A stretch of DNA of 32,950 nt from an uncultured Akkermansia sp. GTDB taxonomy: Bacteria; Verrucomicrobiota; Verrucomicrobiia; Verrucomicrobiales; Akkermansiaceae. Positions 8,340 through 16,134 of this stretch are shown here, piece by piece. The translations under genes and the position numbers were made by a program. The DNA lies in assembly GCA_947589345.1 (NCBI GenBank), contig CANQAC010000018.1:1-32950 (forward strand), written 5' to 3'. The notes under the pieces were generated by a model that was not told the DNA's origin, searched no databases, and was given only the letters and a program-made list of their open reading frames with translations. How positions within the stretch are numbered: the first letter of the stretch is position 1; each line of letters starts with the position of its first letter.

Positions 8340-9701
8340 ATGCAGATCCATAAAAAAGTATCTCTCAATTACCGGGAAAAAATTGTGCGCTGGCGTGGCA
8401 TTACTCTGTACCACCGCCGTTCAGATTGGAAAGGCAGTTTCAAGAAGTTTTTGGGGATCCCCATTGTGCGAAAAGTTCGAGCTGTTGATGGGGTACGTCG
8501 GTACGTTTTGGGAATATATGTGGACACGGAAGAATACAAAGGCTACCGACGTACTCCTCCAATTCTGCCCGTTGAGGAATACGTGCGGCTGAAACACTCC
8601 GAACCAAAGGAAATGCTTATTACTCCACTGATTGGCATTGGCGATTATATCGTCATGCGTAATCTGATCGGTGAAATCAAAAAGACGGAAAAATATAAGG
8701 ATTATCGCATCACCTTGATATGTGACAAGTGCTATGCTTTTGCCAAATATTTGGATTCCGATGTTGTCGATGAGATCCTGCCAATGAAAGTGTCACTGCC
8801 CTATGATGTAAAGGACGACTGGAGAATTGCAGAGGCATCGCGTCAGGCTCTCATCGAAGAGGGATTAAAATCCTACTACGACACAATACTTTTCATCGGT
8901 CATATTGTAAATGGAGATAAAACGTTGAAGATGAATCAGCACTTGGTCCACCACATCGTCGCAAGAGAGCGAGTCGAGTTTGAGTATGAGCGTCGCAAGG
9001 TGAGCGCTTTGTTTTTTCAGCCCTGCACGAGAGTCGTGGTGGGGTATTTTAATCAGCACGCAAAATCCGTTTTCTCCATCTGGAAGGGTTATTTCGAGGA
9101 ATTTCTTGGGAGGCCCATAGAACTTCCTTACCCCATAATCAAATCGGCAAAAATTCCGAAACAGGCCATCAGGGAAGGACGATACATAGTAGTCAACCCA
9201 TGTTGTGCCTTATGGCATCCAGAAAAGGTATGGCACCGAAATAACTGGATAGAGACCCTGCAGTGGCTATGGGAAAAGAAGAAGGTACACATCATCTTTG
9301 CTGTGGCGAATAGCGAAGTGTTGCATGCAGAATACTTACGGGATGAATTGGCGCTCGAGGGAGTAAGTTCGGAAGTGATGTCTGGGCTTGACTTGAAAAA
9401 TCTATTGTCTTTACTAAATGGAGCAGAACTGTACTTAGGGTTGGACAGTGGCCTCTTTCATATCGCGGCCGCCATGGGGAAAAAGGCGGTATGTGTTGCC
9501 TCTGGGGCCTCATATGACCGCTGGTTGCGGGATTATGAAATGAGGTCGAATCAACTACGCATTGTGTTGCCTCCAAATTGCAAAATTAGATTCATGGAAG
9601 AGATGACCGATGAAGAACGCGGGGAATATTCCGCCCGATCTTTTCCAATCAACGCCGTGCACGTGGAAGATGTAGAAATGGCAGCATATGATCTTCTATG
9701 A
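8340..9701 (+). CDS. GT9-like glycosyltransferase (heptosyltransferase-fold)
   Basis: This 453-residue protein is a single-domain relative of the preceding double protein. It shares the same N-terminal extension (ITLYHRR, FLGIP, RRYVLGIY, then VRLKHSEPKE) and then a GT9-like fold with IGIGDY (98-103), SYYDTILF, VWHRNNW and DSGLFH (369-374). All signature positions are intact. GT9 members transfer ADP-heptose or other NDP-sugars, typically to LPS core; here the neighbours suggest decoration of a polyol-phosphate or capsule-like polymer instead. The sugar donor is unknown. The start lies 20 bases after the previous stop and gives the N-terminal match to the neighbour. Base composition is low in GC (22 of 60 in bases 9361-9420 by hand count), in keeping with the whole cluster. 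Confidence 0.8.
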   Translation: MQIHKKVSLNYREKIVRWRGITLYHRRSDWKGSFKKFLGIPIVRKVRAVDGVRRYVLGIYVDTEEYKGYRRTPPILPVEEYVRLKHSEPKEMLITPLIGIGDYIVMRNLIGEIKKTEKYKDYRITLICDKCYAFAKYLDSDVVDEILPMKVSLPYDVKDDWRIAEASRQALIEEGLKSYYDTILFIGHIVNGDKTLKMNQHLVHHIVARERVEFEYERRKVSALFFQPCTRVVVGYFNQHAKSVFSIWKGYFEEFLGRPIELPYPIIKSAKIPKQAIREGRYIVVNPCCALWHPEKVWHRNNWIETLQWLWEKKKVHIIFAVANSEVLHAEYLRDELALEGVSSEVMSGLDLKNLLSLLNGAELYLGLDSGLFHIAAAMGKKAVCVASGASYDRWLRDYEMRSNQLRIVLPPNCKIRFMEEMTDEERGEYSARSFPINAVHVEDVEMAAYDLL

Positions 9702-9737
9702 GTTGGTTGCGATACTGAATTATCATGAACCCTTTTT

Positions 9738-11549
9738 ATGAAAACTAGGCAGATCTCAAGCGTCGCACTTTTTGTGCTGTTGTTGACTAATTTATTTTGT
9801 CTACCCCTATGGACGGAATGTGGTTATGGCGGATTTGTGCGCACTCTTTTCAACAAGGAAGCGCGGCTTGATTTGCTGTACTTCGGCAAGGTCACCCAAG
9901 CTGAACCCTTTCAGTATGAGGTAACCCCAAAACCGTTTTGTGCGGCATGGGGACATGAGACAGGAAATAATATAAATGTTCATCGAGTCAATCTCAGCTT
10001 GAGAGCGAAAGGGAAATGGCAGAAGCTTTCCCTCCAGTTGAAAGTACAGCGTGACGGGAAAATTACCATATTTTTCAGAGGTCCAAATGCGCAAAATGAA
10101 TATGGTGCCTTCTATTCTATTCTGATAGACTGGAGAAATGTCAAAATAAACGGCAAGACCATTTTGCCAAAACGCAAAGTTTTCTCTTTCAAAAAACTTC
10201 TTACGAAACAAATCCCGGTCAAAAAAGGTGATGTCCTTCACATCGAAGCGGAGTTTCGTCGGCATCATTTTTCGATCCACGATTTTACGGGACTACAATC
10301 CGGAAAGGTTTGGTACATCATCACGGGAAACCTGTTGTCCTTTTCCCTAATTTACCTGTTGCTGACTTACATTGCAAAACGTCGTGAGAGCGTTCGTCTC
10401 AGCGACATGCTGCTTCTGATTGGATTCTTTCTCCTGCTTTTCATCCCGATGCTCGGCATTTCAGATGCAGTGAGATCTGAACGAGAACTCAGGACACTTG
10501 CCGCGAAGCCAGAGTTGATGGATATCTTCAAAGAAAAATCCGACTACGGGAGACGGTATGAAAATTGGTTCAACGATCATTTCTGCGCACGTGTTTCATT
10601 GATGAAGATACACGATGTCCTCCGGAACAAACTATCCTGCATTATCCGTACAAAAGGAACTCTTTACTTCAAAGAAAGCGGTTGGAATTTTCTAATCCCT
10701 CTCGTTTCCGATTTGGATTGTAGGCCGGCTTTCCTTCAATCCATTGTACAGAACTTGTTCCGACTGAATGAGTTTTGCCAACAGAATCAGATCAAACTTT
10801 ACGTTTTGGAAGTACCTAAAAAAGAGATTGTTTACAAGGGAATCATCAAAGAAAACTACGGATTTGATGAAAAAATGTTGACTAAGGTATCTCAGGCGCA
10901 AAAAGTCATCCGGGATGAGGCGCGAAAAAATGAAATTCCCTACGTCTATCCGTACAAGGCGCTTTGCAATGCAGCTAGGCAGGATTTTGTATTTTTCAAG
11001 TGTTCGTGGCATTGGACAGATTGGGGAGCGTTTGTCGGTTATAGTGAACTGATGAAAGAGATACGCAAAGATTTCCCGGATATGCCCGTCGTTTCCCTTA
11101 ATGACTATCGGAAATCTCCAAATTGGTTACTGCGGGACGACTATGGGAGGGACTACAAACCTTTGTGGCGTTCTTTTCAGCCCTTTTATAACGAAGATCT
11201 TGATACTCCTTCGAACCGAACCTTTTATAACTATTATACCCACAGGCAAGCCAATAGCCTAGTGTGCAAACTTGGTAGGTTTATCAAGGATTTTTCCTAT
11301 CCAGCCGGAAAGCACAAGGTCATGCTGATAGGGACATCTCAAAATGAGGACTTCCTCCAATTTCTACCTTACTGCGCATCTCAAACGAAATTTATCAGAT
11401 TAAATAAGGGGCAGGTCAAGACAGCCGACGAGTTCAAAGTTCTCAAGTTATACAAGAAGGACATTCTTGCCTTTAAACCGGATATTCTCATCCTTTCCAT
11501 CACCACAGGCAATTTACCAAGGCTCCGTGACCTTTGCGCGACCAAGTGA
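9738..11549 (+). CDS. Membrane AlgJ/AlgX-like SGNH-type protein, polymer O-acylation candidate
   Basis: A 603-residue protein with TM1 at about 6-26, then a polar region of about 160 residues rich in beta-prone segments (FGKVTQ, KLSLQLKVQRDGKI, GDVLHIEAEF), TM2 at about 191-213, TM3 at about 223-243, and a large C-terminal domain. That domain resembles AlgJ/AlgX/DltD-type proteins, which act outside the membrane on polysaccharide acylation with a membrane O-acyltransferase. The signature D-x-H-W-T reads S-W-H-W-T (423-427, His425), so Asp is replaced by Ser. The nucleophile motif usually GDS reads GTS (532-534, Ser534). Activity is therefore uncertain. No MBOAT partner gene is in the window, though one may lie upstream. 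It is probably the last main gene of the polymer operon. Confidence 0.62.
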   Translation: MKTRQISSVALFVLLLTNLFCLPLWTECGYGGFVRTLFNKEARLDLLYFGKVTQAEPFQYEVTPKPFCAAWGHETGNNINVHRVNLSLRAKGKWQKLSLQLKVQRDGKITIFFRGPNAQNEYGAFYSILIDWRNVKINGKTILPKRKVFSFKKLLTKQIPVKKGDVLHIEAEFRRHHFSIHDFTGLQSGKVWYIITGNLLSFSLIYLLLTYIAKRRESVRLSDMLLLIGFFLLLFIPMLGISDAVRSERELRTLAAKPELMDIFKEKSDYGRRYENWFNDHFCARVSLMKIHDVLRNKLSCIIRTKGTLYFKESGWNFLIPLVSDLDCRPAFLQSIVQNLFRLNEFCQQNQIKLYVLEVPKKEIVYKGIIKENYGFDEKMLTKVSQAQKVIRDEARKNEIPYVYPYKALCNAARQDFVFFKCSWHWTDWGAFVGYSELMKEIRKDFPDMPVVSLNDYRKSPNWLLRDDYGRDYKPLWRSFQPFYNEDLDTPSNRTFYNYYTHRQANSLVCKLGRFIKDFSYPAGKHKVMLIGTSQNEDFLQFLPYCASQTKFIRLNKGQVKTADEFKVLKLYKKDILAFKPDILILSITTGNLPRLRDLCATK

Positions 11550-11565
11550 GCTTTATCCTGCTCAC
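11546..11565. terminator. Small hairpin at the end of the polymer operon (weak terminator candidate)
   Basis: GTGAGC at 11546-11551 is perfectly complementary to GCTCAC at 11560-11565, with an 8-base AT-rich loop. It covers the last codon and stop of the upstream gene, between convergent operons, where a terminator is expected. There is no T-run after it, so it would be a weak or Rho-assisted signal at best, and the match may be fortuitous. Confidence 0.25.
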
Positions 11566-11668
11566 GCACGGCATTGTTCCGGTGGATTGTGAACCTCTCG
11601 TACCCTGGAGTAAGGGAGAAGACAACATCATCAAAGCTCGCGGCATGCCTCGAGGCTTTCAGGATTGA
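11546..11668 (+). CDS. Short hypothetical ORF coupled to the preceding gene (uncertain)
   Basis: An open frame of 40 residues begins at a GTG that overlaps the stop of the preceding gene (GTGA, 11546-11549) and ends at TGA 11666-11668, one base before the convergent gene's stop. The peptide runs from ILLTHG through VPVDCEPLVPW to ARGMPRGFQD. I do not recognise it. It fills exactly the gap between two convergent operons, which could be chance in a short spacer. It may be the remnant of a longer gene, since the wording looks protein-like with Trp, Cys and a compact Gly/Pro pattern. A 6-base inverted repeat lies over its start, which would be odd for a well-translated gene. It is best treated as doubtful. 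Confidence 0.25.
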   Translation: MSFILLTHGIVPVDCEPLVPWSKGEDNIIKARGMPRGFQD

Positions 11669-11935
11669 TCATTTCATCAACGGAGATAAATCCACTTCGT
11701 CCGGGAGTTGAAGAAGCTTGATGCGGCCACTACTCCCCTGAGTAATGCGGACGCTGTTCACAGGCAAGTGGAGAATTTCAGCCATATAGCGTTCGATAGC
11801 TTTATTGGCGCGGCCCTCGATGGGAGGGGCGGCAATTTTGAGCTTGAGTACGCGCCCAACACCGGGATATTGCTCCTCCCACCCCAGCAACTCATTTCGC
11901 CGTGCTCCCGGCGTCACTTTAACAGCAAGTTTCAC
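11669..11935 (-). CDS. DUF167 (YggU family) protein
   Basis: The 88 residues match the DUF167/YggU family: the KVTPGARRNEL start, LKLKIAAPPIEGRANKAI in the middle and an ITQGSSGRIKLLQL end, over the normal length of the family (about 70-100). The function of the family is not established; the E. coli YggU structure is known, and the gene often sits near envelope or cell-division genes. The start is a GTG (complement of 11933-11935) inside the TGA of the upstream gene, giving a GTGA overlap and a tight operon with the CbiX-like gene. The start is supported by the conserved lysine and valine residues that follow it directly. Confidence 0.88.
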   Translation of the reverse strand: MKLAVKVTPGARRNELLGWEEQYPGVGRVLKLKIAAPPIEGRANKAIERYMAEILHLPVNSVRITQGSSGRIKLLQLPDEVDLSPLMK

Positions 11936-12804
11936 GTGTTATCTGTATCTGAGAGATGGAGCAAGGCCGTTGCCACCGGCAGACGCTGCAACGTTTTACC
12001 GCATGCAGCCGCATCCTCCGGGGTGGGTAAGTCGCGCGCCGTATGCACGCCCTCCGTGAGCAAAAAAGGAAGCAACAGAACGCGAGAACAGGTCATCCCC
12101 CGCAACATGTCCTTGGCATCAGGCTGCTGATTAAAATAGCCCAGAACAAGCTCGGTGCCGGCAGGCAGAAGTTTACGCAAGCGGCGGCAAAAAAGTGCGG
12201 GTTCCGGGGGAGGCTCCGACAAATTGGAACCATGCGCCACCACTAACACACCGGCGCCGGACACGAGCAAAGGAGACAAAAATTGTGCGGCTGCCTGAGC
12301 AAGCCAGGGAGAAGCTCCAAGGACCGGCTGGTAGAAAAGGCGTGGTTGGCGAGAGTACCCGGCGTACGCCTGCCGAAGGCGTTGCTCCAGCTTCTCTCCG
12401 CTGGATTTGCCGCTAAGCATAAACATGGGGTACACCAAAATGGGAGCATCGGCAGGCGGTAATAAATCCGGGTCAATGTGGTGCAAATGACAACGGCACA
12501 CTCGCTGCCGAGGCATCACCACCCCCGGCGGGTTGAGTTGCATTCCTTTTTCATTGTAGCTGACGATGAGGTAATACCGACGCCAGCGACGATGCGCTCG
12601 GTGAACAAAAAAACCTGCCGCGAGCAGGGATATTTGGGCAAGGAAAAAGTGCAGATAAATCAGACGGAGAAGATGCTCTGCGCGTGCCGTGTCTTGCGTC
12701 TCATGGAGAAGAGCGCCGCAGACGACGGCCCCTACAATTGCAGCGGCAAAGACTCCGCCACACAGCATTACCCACAGCCGACCGCGGTTGGATGAACTCC
12801 TCAT
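11932..12804 (-). CDS. Membrane-anchored CbiX/SirB-like chelatase-fold protein
   Basis: This 290-residue protein has two predicted TM segments (about 11-33 and 48-67), a basic stretch of HRAHRRWRR, and then chelatase-like sequence. The C-terminal unit has VVAHGSN (His191) and LLPFLLTEGVHTARDLP (His254), the two metal-contacting histidines of CbiX/SirB. Upstream, VYPMFMLSGKSSGEKLE (124-140) resembles a second copy of the G-x-H motif, with Ser where His belongs, so the protein looks like a double CbiX whose first unit has lost its HGS and its metal His. CbiX inserts Co or Fe into sirohydrochlorin in the cytosol and is normally soluble. No other cobalamin or siroheme gene is here. A true chelatase or a repurposed membrane metal protein are both possible. 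Confidence 0.62.
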   Translation of the reverse strand: MRSSSNRGRLWVMLCGGVFAAAIVGAVVCGALLHETQDTARAEHLLRLIYLHFFLAQISLLAAGFFVHRAHRRWRRYYLIVSYNEKGMQLNPPGVVMPRQRVCRCHLHHIDPDLLPPADAPILVYPMFMLSGKSSGEKLEQRLRQAYAGYSRQPRLFYQPVLGASPWLAQAAAQFLSPLLVSGAGVLVVAHGSNLSEPPPEPALFCRRLRKLLPAGTELVLGYFNQQPDAKDMLRGMTCSRVLLLPFLLTEGVHTARDLPTPEDAAACGKTLQRLPVATALLHLSDTDNT

Positions 12805-12815
12805 AAAAGGAAAGA

Positions 12816-15386
12816 TCAGACCGAAGCGTCTGCCTGAGCAGCTTCCTGAACTTCGCGTACCAAGGTGTTACGACGGTCACACATATAAACCACCGGTGCA
12901 GCAATGTAGATGGAAGAGTAAGTGCCAACCAGTATGCCAAGTAGCATGGTGATCGAGAAATCACGCATGGCCGGCCCGCCCAGGGCGATAAGCGCAACCA
13001 GCACGGCGAGGGTAGAAAGCGAAGTAAGAAGAGTTCGCGGGAGCGTGGAGCTGATCGCTTCGTTGATGATATCCTTGAGATTTTCCTTAGGTTCAGCGTA
13101 GCGCAAGCGCTCGCGAATGCGGTCGAAAATCACGATGGTGTCGTTGATGGAGTAGCCGGCCACCGTGAGGAAGGCGCCGATGTGGATGATGCTCAGCTCT
13201 GTACCCATCAGGATAACTAATCCCAAAATCGCCAGCACATCATGCGCCGTGGAAACAAGCGCCCCCACGGCAAAGCTCCATTCAAAGCGCACCGTCAGGT
13301 AAATAGTTATGCCAGCCAAACCGGCTATCAGCGCCCAAATGGCCGTGCGAAAGAAAGTGGAACCAAGCGAGGCGCTCACTTCATCTACTGAAGGCAACGG
13401 AATCTGCTTCATACCCGGAACCTGAGCTCGCAGGGCGGAATCAATTCGGGTGGCTTCCCCTTTGTCAGCGCAACGAATTTTGATATTACGATCAGTACCC
13501 GCATTGTTAAACTCCTGCACGGTGGGAAGTTTGGAAAGCGGCATGCCCATCACGGTGTCCTCCACTTTCTTGTAATCAACGTCGGAATCGGCCGGCAGGA
13601 CATAGGTAATCGTCGATCCCCCGGTGAAGTCGATGCCCAGTGCAGCATCTCGTTTCACCAGGACAGCATAAAGCAGGGAGCCACAAATAATGATGAGCGA
13701 ACACGCAAGGGCAACCTTGCGCCACTTCATAAAGTCAAACTCACGGTTTTGGAATGGAGCGCGGCCGAATACAAACTCTCGCAGAACCCCTGTGTGTTCC
13801 GCCCAAAAGAAGAGCACGCGCGTCACAACAACGGCTCCGATCAGGGAGGTGATGATACCAACGCTGGTGGTCACCGCAAACCCCTTGATGGACCCGCTGG
13901 CCAGCCAAAACAGGATAACGGCCGTAATAAGCGAGGTGATGTTAGAGTCCCATATAGCCGAAAATGCCTTTTCGTACGCTACGCGCAAACTCACCAAAAA
14001 GGGCCGTCCGGCTGCGCGCTCCTCACGCATGCGCTCGTATATCAGCACATTCGCATCCACTGCCATGCCCATGGTCAGCACGATACCTGCAATCCCCGGC
14101 AGCGTGAGCACAAAGCCGAACAAACTCATCAACCCCACCAGCGTGGTGGCATTCAGCGCAAGTCCTACCATGGCGACAACCCCCGCCACCCGGTAATACC
14201 AGTAGCAGAATAGAAACACAGCCAACAACCCGACCACACCGGCAAAAGTGCCCTGCTCCAGAGCGCTCTGTCCAAGCTGCGCACTCACGTCTTTGCGCCC
14301 TTCTACCTTCAGGTCACTGGAGAGAGGATTAGCCAACGCTTTGGAGACATCCTCCGCTTCGCCTTTGGCCATGAGCCCGGATATCTGGAATTCCTTGTGC
14401 AGGGTATCTTGTACGACCGGAGCGCACTTAACCTGACCGTTGAGCACCACAGCCAAGCGATCGCGCCCCTTTACCATTTTGCCGGTAAGACGCCCCATGC
14501 GACCGGCTCCGGCGCGGTTGAGCACCACGGCGACATAACCGCGGCGTGAATAATCAGGATGGGCAGAAGCAACCTCCTTGCCCGTAATGTAAACATCCTG
14601 CTGCATGGCGGCATGTGGCTTTTGCAGGACGAAAAAGCGCAGTTGCTGGTTTCCGTCAGCGTCCATGACGGGTTCACCCGTTTCATCATTCACCACCGGG
14701 TTGGGGAGGATTTGATAATCATTCAGACCCATCATAGCCGGAATGCGCAAAACAGGCATGCGCTTCGTATTGTCTCCGGCCTTTTGAGCTGCAATGAAAG
14801 CGTTTCGGTTCCGGATGTACGCCTCAAAATCCACCATTGGCTTACCGGTATCCGGATTGATGCTCATCATTTGCGCAATCAATTTGTCACTCTCAGGGTG
14901 AACGGCCAGCAGTTCCAACTTGGCCATGCGAGTGAGCATATTAACCATCGCATCTATTTTTTCCTTGTTGGCCTTTTCATCTTTGGTATCCTGCTGAGGA
15001 ATCTGGATAAGGATCTTGTTGTTGGTGTGAATAATTTGCACCTCACTGGTGCCGGTGGAATTGAGACGTTCCTCCAAGATATTGCAGGCCTGCTGCATAT
15101 CCTCCTCCGTGGGCGGCGTCGGCATACCGGTCTGATCATCCAACTTCGGTTGCACTTCCAAGGTCAGCTCTACCCCACCACGAATATCGATACCGTAGTG
15201 CATCCCGTTCACAAAAAGCGACATGATCGAGAAGCTCGCCAGACCGATGATGAAAAACGTGCCCGCATTCCTCTTCATTTTGTCGTTCTCTGATGCCATG
15301 TACCAGAAGAACAACACCAACAATAAAATGCCGGTTGAAAAATAAAATATCGGCGACTGGGTTACTTGGTATAAATACGAGAGCAT
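12816..15386 (-). CDS. secDF: Protein translocase subunit SecDF (fusion)
   Basis: The 856 residues are a SecD-SecF fusion, the membrane motor that uses the proton gradient to help SecYEG export proteins. SecD part: YGIDIRGGVEL (about 64-74), a periplasmic P1 domain, and GMAVDANVLIYERMREE (about 440-456) after the first group of transmembrane helices. SecF part: GIDFTGGS (about 585-592) and GYSINDTIVIFDRIRE (about 740-755). An extra hydrophobic segment (about 12-30) lies before the canonical first helix (about 42-60), which would give 13 spans rather than 12 if both are used. The start is an ATG with no Shine-Dalgarno, 23 bases downstream of the predicted transcription start. It heads a three-gene operon on this strand and is divergent from nuoD. 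Confidence 0.95.
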   Translation of the reverse strand: MLSYLYQVTQSPIFYFSTGILLLVLFFWYMASENDKMKRNAGTFFIIGLASFSIMSLFVNGMHYGIDIRGGVELTLEVQPKLDDQTGMPTPPTEEDMQQACNILEERLNSTGTSEVQIIHTNNKILIQIPQQDTKDEKANKEKIDAMVNMLTRMAKLELLAVHPESDKLIAQMMSINPDTGKPMVDFEAYIRNRNAFIAAQKAGDNTKRMPVLRIPAMMGLNDYQILPNPVVNDETGEPVMDADGNQQLRFFVLQKPHAAMQQDVYITGKEVASAHPDYSRRGYVAVVLNRAGAGRMGRLTGKMVKGRDRLAVVLNGQVKCAPVVQDTLHKEFQISGLMAKGEAEDVSKALANPLSSDLKVEGRKDVSAQLGQSALEQGTFAGVVGLLAVFLFCYWYYRVAGVVAMVGLALNATTLVGLMSLFGFVLTLPGIAGIVLTMGMAVDANVLIYERMREERAAGRPFLVSLRVAYEKAFSAIWDSNITSLITAVILFWLASGSIKGFAVTTSVGIITSLIGAVVVTRVLFFWAEHTGVLREFVFGRAPFQNREFDFMKWRKVALACSLIIICGSLLYAVLVKRDAALGIDFTGGSTITYVLPADSDVDYKKVEDTVMGMPLSKLPTVQEFNNAGTDRNIKIRCADKGEATRIDSALRAQVPGMKQIPLPSVDEVSASLGSTFFRTAIWALIAGLAGITIYLTVRFEWSFAVGALVSTAHDVLAILGLVILMGTELSIIHIGAFLTVAGYSINDTIVIFDRIRERLRYAEPKENLKDIINEAISSTLPRTLLTSLSTLAVLVALIALGGPAMRDFSITMLLGILVGTYSSIYIAAPVVYMCDRRNTLVREVQEAAQADASV

Positions 15387-15415
15387 GTGTCAGCTGTGCC
15401 TTGTGAACGCGCGCC

Positions 15416-15444
15416 ATTCTGCCAGTTTTGTGATACGAGGTCAA
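15416..15444 (-). promoter_or_regulatory. Predicted sigma70-like promoter of secDF
   Basis: Read on the minus strand, TTGACC (complement of 15439-15444) is followed after 17 bases by CAGAAT (complement of 15416-15421). That is 5 of 6 and 4 of 6 matches to the consensus with ideal spacing. The predicted start of transcription is near 15409, about 23 bases before the secDF ATG. No experimental support. Confidence 0.5.
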
Positions 15445-16063
15445 GCAAAATGTCCGTGTTCTTTCTGTCACTGTACATTGCAAAATTGCATGCAACACGC
15501 GAATCATGGTACAAAAACAGCCCACAGAGAAAGATATCGGACTTCTCCCTGTTAACCTTCTACCCTTTCCGCGCGTACTCACATTACCTCTTTGCCGGAT
15601 GTATCTCACTGATATTTTAGCGTATGCAACAGGGCTCCCATCACTTTCAGTCCTTTCGGATCCATGTATTCCTCTCTTTTCCAAGGCGGCATCGGTCCCC
15701 AAGAGACATGACTCGCGCCTTTCCATCATCATGCTTTCCCGAACTCTGCAAAAAACCGGTCATGCCCGCTCCTGCGCCAAACAACAGGCTATCGCACAAG
15801 GGAAGAGACAAGCAGGGTTCCAGAGTCATGGAGCAAGTGCGATACGACCTTATTACCCGCAGGAATGCGAACGAGGGACATCGTCACACGGAGGTAGCCG
15901 GCGGATAAGGGAATTGTCGGGAGGTGTTCGGAAGTAACAAACGGAGATTCTCCCTCCGCCGTCGATGAAACCGCTCTCGTCTTTCTCCGCAGCAGATCGA
16001 CGACGTTATTTTCGGAGCAATGCACGGAGGAAATCAGAAAGAAAAGGCTTGTTCACTTTAGGC

Positions 16064-16092
16064 TTGAAATTGGGGGAAGAGAAGAGTATCAT
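16064..16092 (+). promoter_or_regulatory. Predicted sigma70-like promoter of the nuo operon
   Basis: TTGAAA (16064-16069) and TATCAT (16087-16092) are separated by exactly 17 bases. The start of nuoD follows at 16135, leaving a leader of about 36 bases with a GC-rich repeat (GGCGCGGCGCCGCGCG, 16094-16109) that could fold. It is placed ahead of the first nuo gene in the window, which supports nuoD being the head of the transcript. Confidence 0.55.
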
Positions 16093-16134
16093 GGGCGCGG
16101 CGCCGCGCGAGCGCAGAACTGGCAGAAGCAGATC

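Larger units (their letters stand above)
15387..16134. other. 748-bp divergent intergenic region between secDF and nuoD
   Basis: No convincing gene is seen. The longest open frame (15506-15937, +, 143 codons) has an unstructured Ser/Arg/Pro-rich translation, no recognisable motif, and overlaps other equally long frames on both strands. No tRNA clover-leaf or riboswitch was recognised. The two ends carry the predicted divergent promoters, so the middle third (about 15500-16000) is unexplained. It could be a long leader, a small RNA, a degraded gene or spacer. Confidence 0.6.

Noticed and set aside
11654..11663. Palindrome (CTCGAGG-type, GCCTCGAGGC region) near the convergent stops as a terminator
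   Set aside because: The stem has no loop and no T-run follows; it is too short to call a terminator, and self-complementary 10-mers occur by chance.
14559..15293. Open frame of 244 codons on the plus strand
   Set aside because: It is antisense to secDF; the His/Arg-rich translation looks like a complementary-strand artefact.
15506..15937. 143-codon plus-strand frame in the secDF-nuoD spacer
   Set aside because: No Shine-Dalgarno, no recognisable motif, unstructured low-likeness translation, and overlap with other frames of similar length. It could be a gene, but nothing in it supports that.
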